Below, piece after piece: positions 61,801 through 64,000 of a stretch of 64,000 nt of DNA. The DNA lies in NCBI RefSeq assembly GCF_004005865.1, contig NZ_SACN01000001.1:868001-932000 (forward strand). Reading direction: 5' to 3'. Each line of letters starts with the position of its first letter. Position 1 is the first letter of the stretch. The position numbers were made by a program, and so were the translations under genes. The stretch comes from Sphingomonas crocodyli. GTDB taxonomy: Bacteria; Pseudomonadota; Alphaproteobacteria; Sphingomonadales; Sphingomonadaceae. Below the pieces are notes generated by a model. It did no database searches. It was not told the origin of the DNA and saw nothing but the letters and a program-made list of their open reading frames with translations.

Positions 61801-62223
61801 ATGGCCATCAAGGGCAAGACCCGCCATCAGCTGTTTCTTCCGGACGAGATCAGCGTCCGGTTGACCCGCATGGCGCGGGCCCAGAAGCGCGCACGCTCCG
61901 ACCTGCTCGTGGAGATGGTCGATGCGTGGATGAACCAGCGATCAGCGAGCGAGGGCGACGATAGTGTCGCCAAGCGTCTCGACAGGCTGCAGCGGTCGAT
62001 TGACGAAACGCGCCGCGAAACCTTCATCATCAGCTTCGCGCTGTTCCGCTTCCTGCGGCATCACCTGATCTATTCGGCCGCGCTGCCCCGGCCAGACGAG
62101 GCAGCGCAGGCCGCGGGGCAGCGCAACTACCAAGTGTTTCTCGATGGGATCGCGCAGCGGATGGGGCGCGGCCCAGAGACTGTGACAGCGGAAGGGGAGG
62201 GAGGTCCGAATGATGCTAACTGA
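61801..62223 (+). CDS. Ribbon-helix-helix (CopG-like) protein of the mobilization cluster
   Basis: A 140-residue protein. The N-terminal 'RHQLFLPDEISVRLTRMARAQKRARSDLLVEMVDAWMNQ' is a ribbon-helix-helix pattern, followed by a coiled-coil-like 'AKRLDRLQRSIDETRRETF'. It probably binds DNA near oriT as a relaxosome accessory, or represses the mobilization genes. It lies 139 bases after the relaxase. Confidence 0.85.
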   Translation: MAIKGKTRHQLFLPDEISVRLTRMARAQKRARSDLLVEMVDAWMNQRSASEGDDSVAKRLDRLQRSIDETRRETFIISFALFRFLRHHLIYSAALPRPDEAAQAAGQRNYQVFLDGIAQRMGRGPETVTAEGEGGPNDAN

Positions 62224-62407
62224 CGCTCCGATCCTGAACGAACCGATCACCGTGAGGGTGTCTGAGGCGGTCCGCTTGCTCGGAATCGGACGATCGAAGC
62301 TCTACGAGCTGATAAAGAGCGGGCAGATTGATGTGGTGAAAATCGGTGCGACGACGTTGATCCCGATGCGAAGCTTGCATGCGTTGATCGCGAAGTCCCG
62401 CCGATAA
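62210..62407 (+). CDS. Excisionase-family HTH protein
   Basis: A 65-residue protein whose 'VRVSEAVRLLGIGRSKLYELIKSGQIDVVKIGATTLIPMRSL' is the helix-turn-helix (HTH_17) excisionase-type DNA-binding domain. 'gggagg' lies just upstream and the gene overlaps the RHH gene by 14 bases, so they are co-transcribed. It may control excision or the mobilization genes of the element. Confidence 0.9.
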   Translation: MMLTDAPILNEPITVRVSEAVRLLGIGRSKLYELIKSGQIDVVKIGATTLIPMRSLHALIAKSRR

Positions 62408-62519
62408 GAGGCGCACTGCGGTCGGCATCTTTGCGCCCTATAACCGTTGGAGTGGACGCCCCCTGACGGCATCGATGTGCCAGAGTGGAGGTGTTGAAGC
62501 ACCACTGCAGGAGGCGTCC

Positions 62520-62591
62520 ATGGATGAGGTTAGCACAGTCGGCATCGATCTGGCCAAGTCGGTTTTCCAGGTTCACTGCGCAGATCAGTAA
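62520..62591 (+). pseudogene. IS110-family transposase remnant (N-terminal fragment)
   Basis: An ATG at 62520 behind 'aggagg' opens a frame of 23 residues, starting 'MDEVSTVGIDLAKSVFQVH' and stopping at TAA. That is the exact start of IS110-family DEDD transposases, with the first catalytic Asp in 'GID'. The rest of the transposase is missing, so this is the truncated 5' end of an insertion sequence. Confidence 0.8.
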
Positions 62592-63047
62592 GGACCGGAC
62601 CCGCGATCTCCATACAGGCCAGCAGCCGTGATGATGGCTGCACGAACAGGCCGGACACACGGAAGCACCTGAACTTGCGCGGTCAAATCTTTCGATGACC
62701 CCCTTGAATCCTAAGGGGCGTCCACACACGGTCATTCGTGGCCATCGCGGCCTCGCCCAAAAACGGCCGTTCGCTTGAGCAACGCACTGAACGGCCGACA
62801 TTGGTCGGAAGCGGTGGGAGTTGGAAGGGCAGAGGAGGGGGCGGCAACGCGCCCTTTAATTGGTCGTAGCGGCCAGCTGTGCCGCACTCTGCAAGCGGTC
62901 GGTCCGCTTTAATGGCACGCACGACGGCTACGGGGTGAAAACCTGACATTCCGCCATCAAGCGCGGCAACCAGCTGAGTAAGCCGGAGATTTTGGACGCC
63001 TTCGATCCAAAATATGAGGAACAGGAGGCGATGTTGGGAGAGCTAAT
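62592..63047. other. Decayed region after IS110 remnant
   Basis: No intact gene is supported. The last part holds a broken open frame ending at 63057 with 'KRGNQLSKPEILDAFDPKYEEQEAMLGELIQR', likely the tail of a lost gene. The stretch 62690-62830 has short inverted repeats around 'ACGGCCG' (62764-62794). The region is probably a junction of deletions. Confidence 0.5.
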
Positions 63048-63698
63048 TCAGCGATGAGCGCAAGCGTAATGCGACTTGGCTCGTATCTTACGCTTGCCGA
63101 ACCTCTGCGCTGACCTCTTCACAGTCGCGATGAAAGCCTTGATGTCCTTGTCGGTGAGCCGAAGCGCGTCCTGAAAACCGCGCTTCTGGCCCTCGTCGGG
63201 AAGTTCGCCCGCATCGAACATCTTGGGATGGACATTGAATAGTTCGGGGCCATCGTGCTTGATGCAGTTGACGGTTTGGCGAAGCCGTTCGAGTCCGGGC
63301 TCGTCTATGTCCTATCCCTCCTTGGACAACTCGCGATAGGCGTCGCGGTGACGATACTCCTTGAAGTCGTTCGACTGGCAGACATGCTTCTCCCACGCAT
63401 GGTGGAGCATGACCGCGTAGGACTGCCTATGGATGTTCAGCATATCCTTCGCGGATTCTTGAATGTGATAGATGTGATCACCGTAGTCGAAGCGTTCGGC
63501 GGACGCTTCGTCGGTGATGATGTCGTCGATCTCACCGGCGGCGACCTTTGCGACATGCGCTTGATCGTCGGCTTCGGCTTGGTCGAACGCTTGGGTCAGG
63601 GTTCGTTGTCCGGCACTGTAGCCGTGGGGGATGGGCTCCAATGTGAAGAAGAACCCAATTGTGGCGAAGCCGATCATAGACTCCAACTGTTTAGCCAC
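63048..63698 (-). pseudogene. Hypothetical protein gene with an in-frame amber stop
   Basis: A first open part from 63698 encodes 128 residues ('MAKQLESMIGFATIGFFFTL' to 'EYRHRDAYRELSKEG') and stops at TAG (63312-63314). The same frame continues without a stop for 87 further codons ('DIDEPGLERLRQTVNCIKHD' to 'KSHYACAHR') to a TGA at 63048. Together this would be a 216-residue protein. The simplest reading is a nonsense mutation; readthrough is possible but not shown. The protein is not recognised; it is helical and rich in His and Asp. Confidence 0.7.
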
Positions 63699-64000
63699 TC
63701 TAAGGCCGATCCCGGCTTCTCGTCGTCAGCGCTCACCGCATCCTCCTTTTAGGTTCGACCTTCATCCGCCGATCGATGGGCTTCATCGAGAGAGACTTCT
63801 CCGCTTTCGCCCTCGCAGCGACCGTCGTCTTCTGGCTGTGGTCAACGGTTCCCGACACTAGAATGCCCCGCGTTAGCTCACGATTTGGCGCGATAGCCGC
63901 TCGCGGTGACGAGCTAGTCGGTGGCGATGGCTGTCGGTCAATTTGATGGGAGAATGCCAGCGCAGTTCAGCGCGCGCTTGATCACTGAGCGCCGGCGAGA
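63699..64000. other. Window-end region, no convincing gene
   Basis: No gene is clearly supported. A short frame from about 63779 ('MGFIERDFSAFALAATVVF') has one hydrophobic stretch but no ribosome-binding site. A gene that continues beyond the window edge cannot be excluded. Confidence 0.4.

Noticed and set aside
1..64000. CRISPR array
   Set aside because: No regularly spaced repeats were seen; the Cas4-like gene at 25627 is not accompanied by cas1/cas2 or an array.

Overview
The window looks like about 64 kb of chromosome or large plasmid from an alphaproteobacterium of the Sphingomonadales. The evidence is a moderately high G+C content, many ATGA/TAATG gene overlaps, two TonB-dependent receptors (one with a FecI/FecR pair), a sphingomonad-style surface-glycan locus and a conjugative/integrative accessory backbone. 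No rRNA, tRNA or CRISPR array was seen. The genus is an inference; I could not run a search.

Layout. (1) 53-3973: end of a surface polysaccharide locus (flippase, CDP-glycerol-transferase-like protein, GT2 glycosyltransferase). (2) 4015-7925, minus strand: ECF sigma / FecR / STN-type TonB receptor, a cell-surface signalling unit. (3) 7974-25153: a heavy-metal resistance region. It has small envelope genes, czcCBA, SRPBCC proteins, a stray fliE-like gene, a bestrophin, ZIP and CDF transporters, a P1B-4-type metal ATPase with a His-rich segment, a HAD phosphatase, MgtC and DedA. Most genes from 17571 to 24461 overlap, so they are probably co-transcribed. (4) 25351-27233: mobile-element genes (EexN-like lipoprotein, Cas4/RecB-like nuclease, ArdC). 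(5) 27649-36832: a catabolic cassette with LuxR and IclR regulators, TonB receptor, NTF2-like protein, membrane PQQ dehydrogenase, SMP-30 lactonase and SDR. (6) 37382-41681: a four-gene candidate defence cassette (three-Cys-motif DUF5131 protein, TcmP, AvcD-like dCTP deaminase, and an unknown translationally coupled protein). (7) 42008-47040, minus strand: two SHOCT proteins and an integrative-element cluster with DUF2958 and a PD-(D/E)XK-like protein. (8) 47367-50694: a DnaX-like AAA+ protein with an unrelated C-terminal half, then small genes and an excisionase-like HTH. (9) 51135-53992: two divergent P4-type integrases back to back. (10) 54112-55502: a coupled pair made of a caspase-like (CHAT-type) protein and a TOPRIM protein, a second candidate defence module. 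(11) 56040-62407: plasmid/ICE backbone (ParB-like, HU, MNT-HEPN fusion, MOBP relaxase, RHH and HTH regulators). (12) 62408-64000: decayed DNA with an IS110 remnant and a gene broken by an in-frame amber codon.

How it works together. Regions 4-12 read as cargo and backbone of one or more integrative conjugative elements. They carry anti-restriction (ArdC), entry exclusion (EexN), mobilization (relaxase), partition (ParB), catabolic cargo and at least two likely anti-phage modules. Region 3 gives metal export at several levels: the outer-membrane-spanning Czc pump, inner-membrane CDF and P-type ATPase exporters, and ZIP-family exchange. The strongest candidates for something undescribed are the DUF5131/TcmP/AvcD/unknown cassette, the CHAT-TOPRIM pair and the DnaX-like fusion protein.
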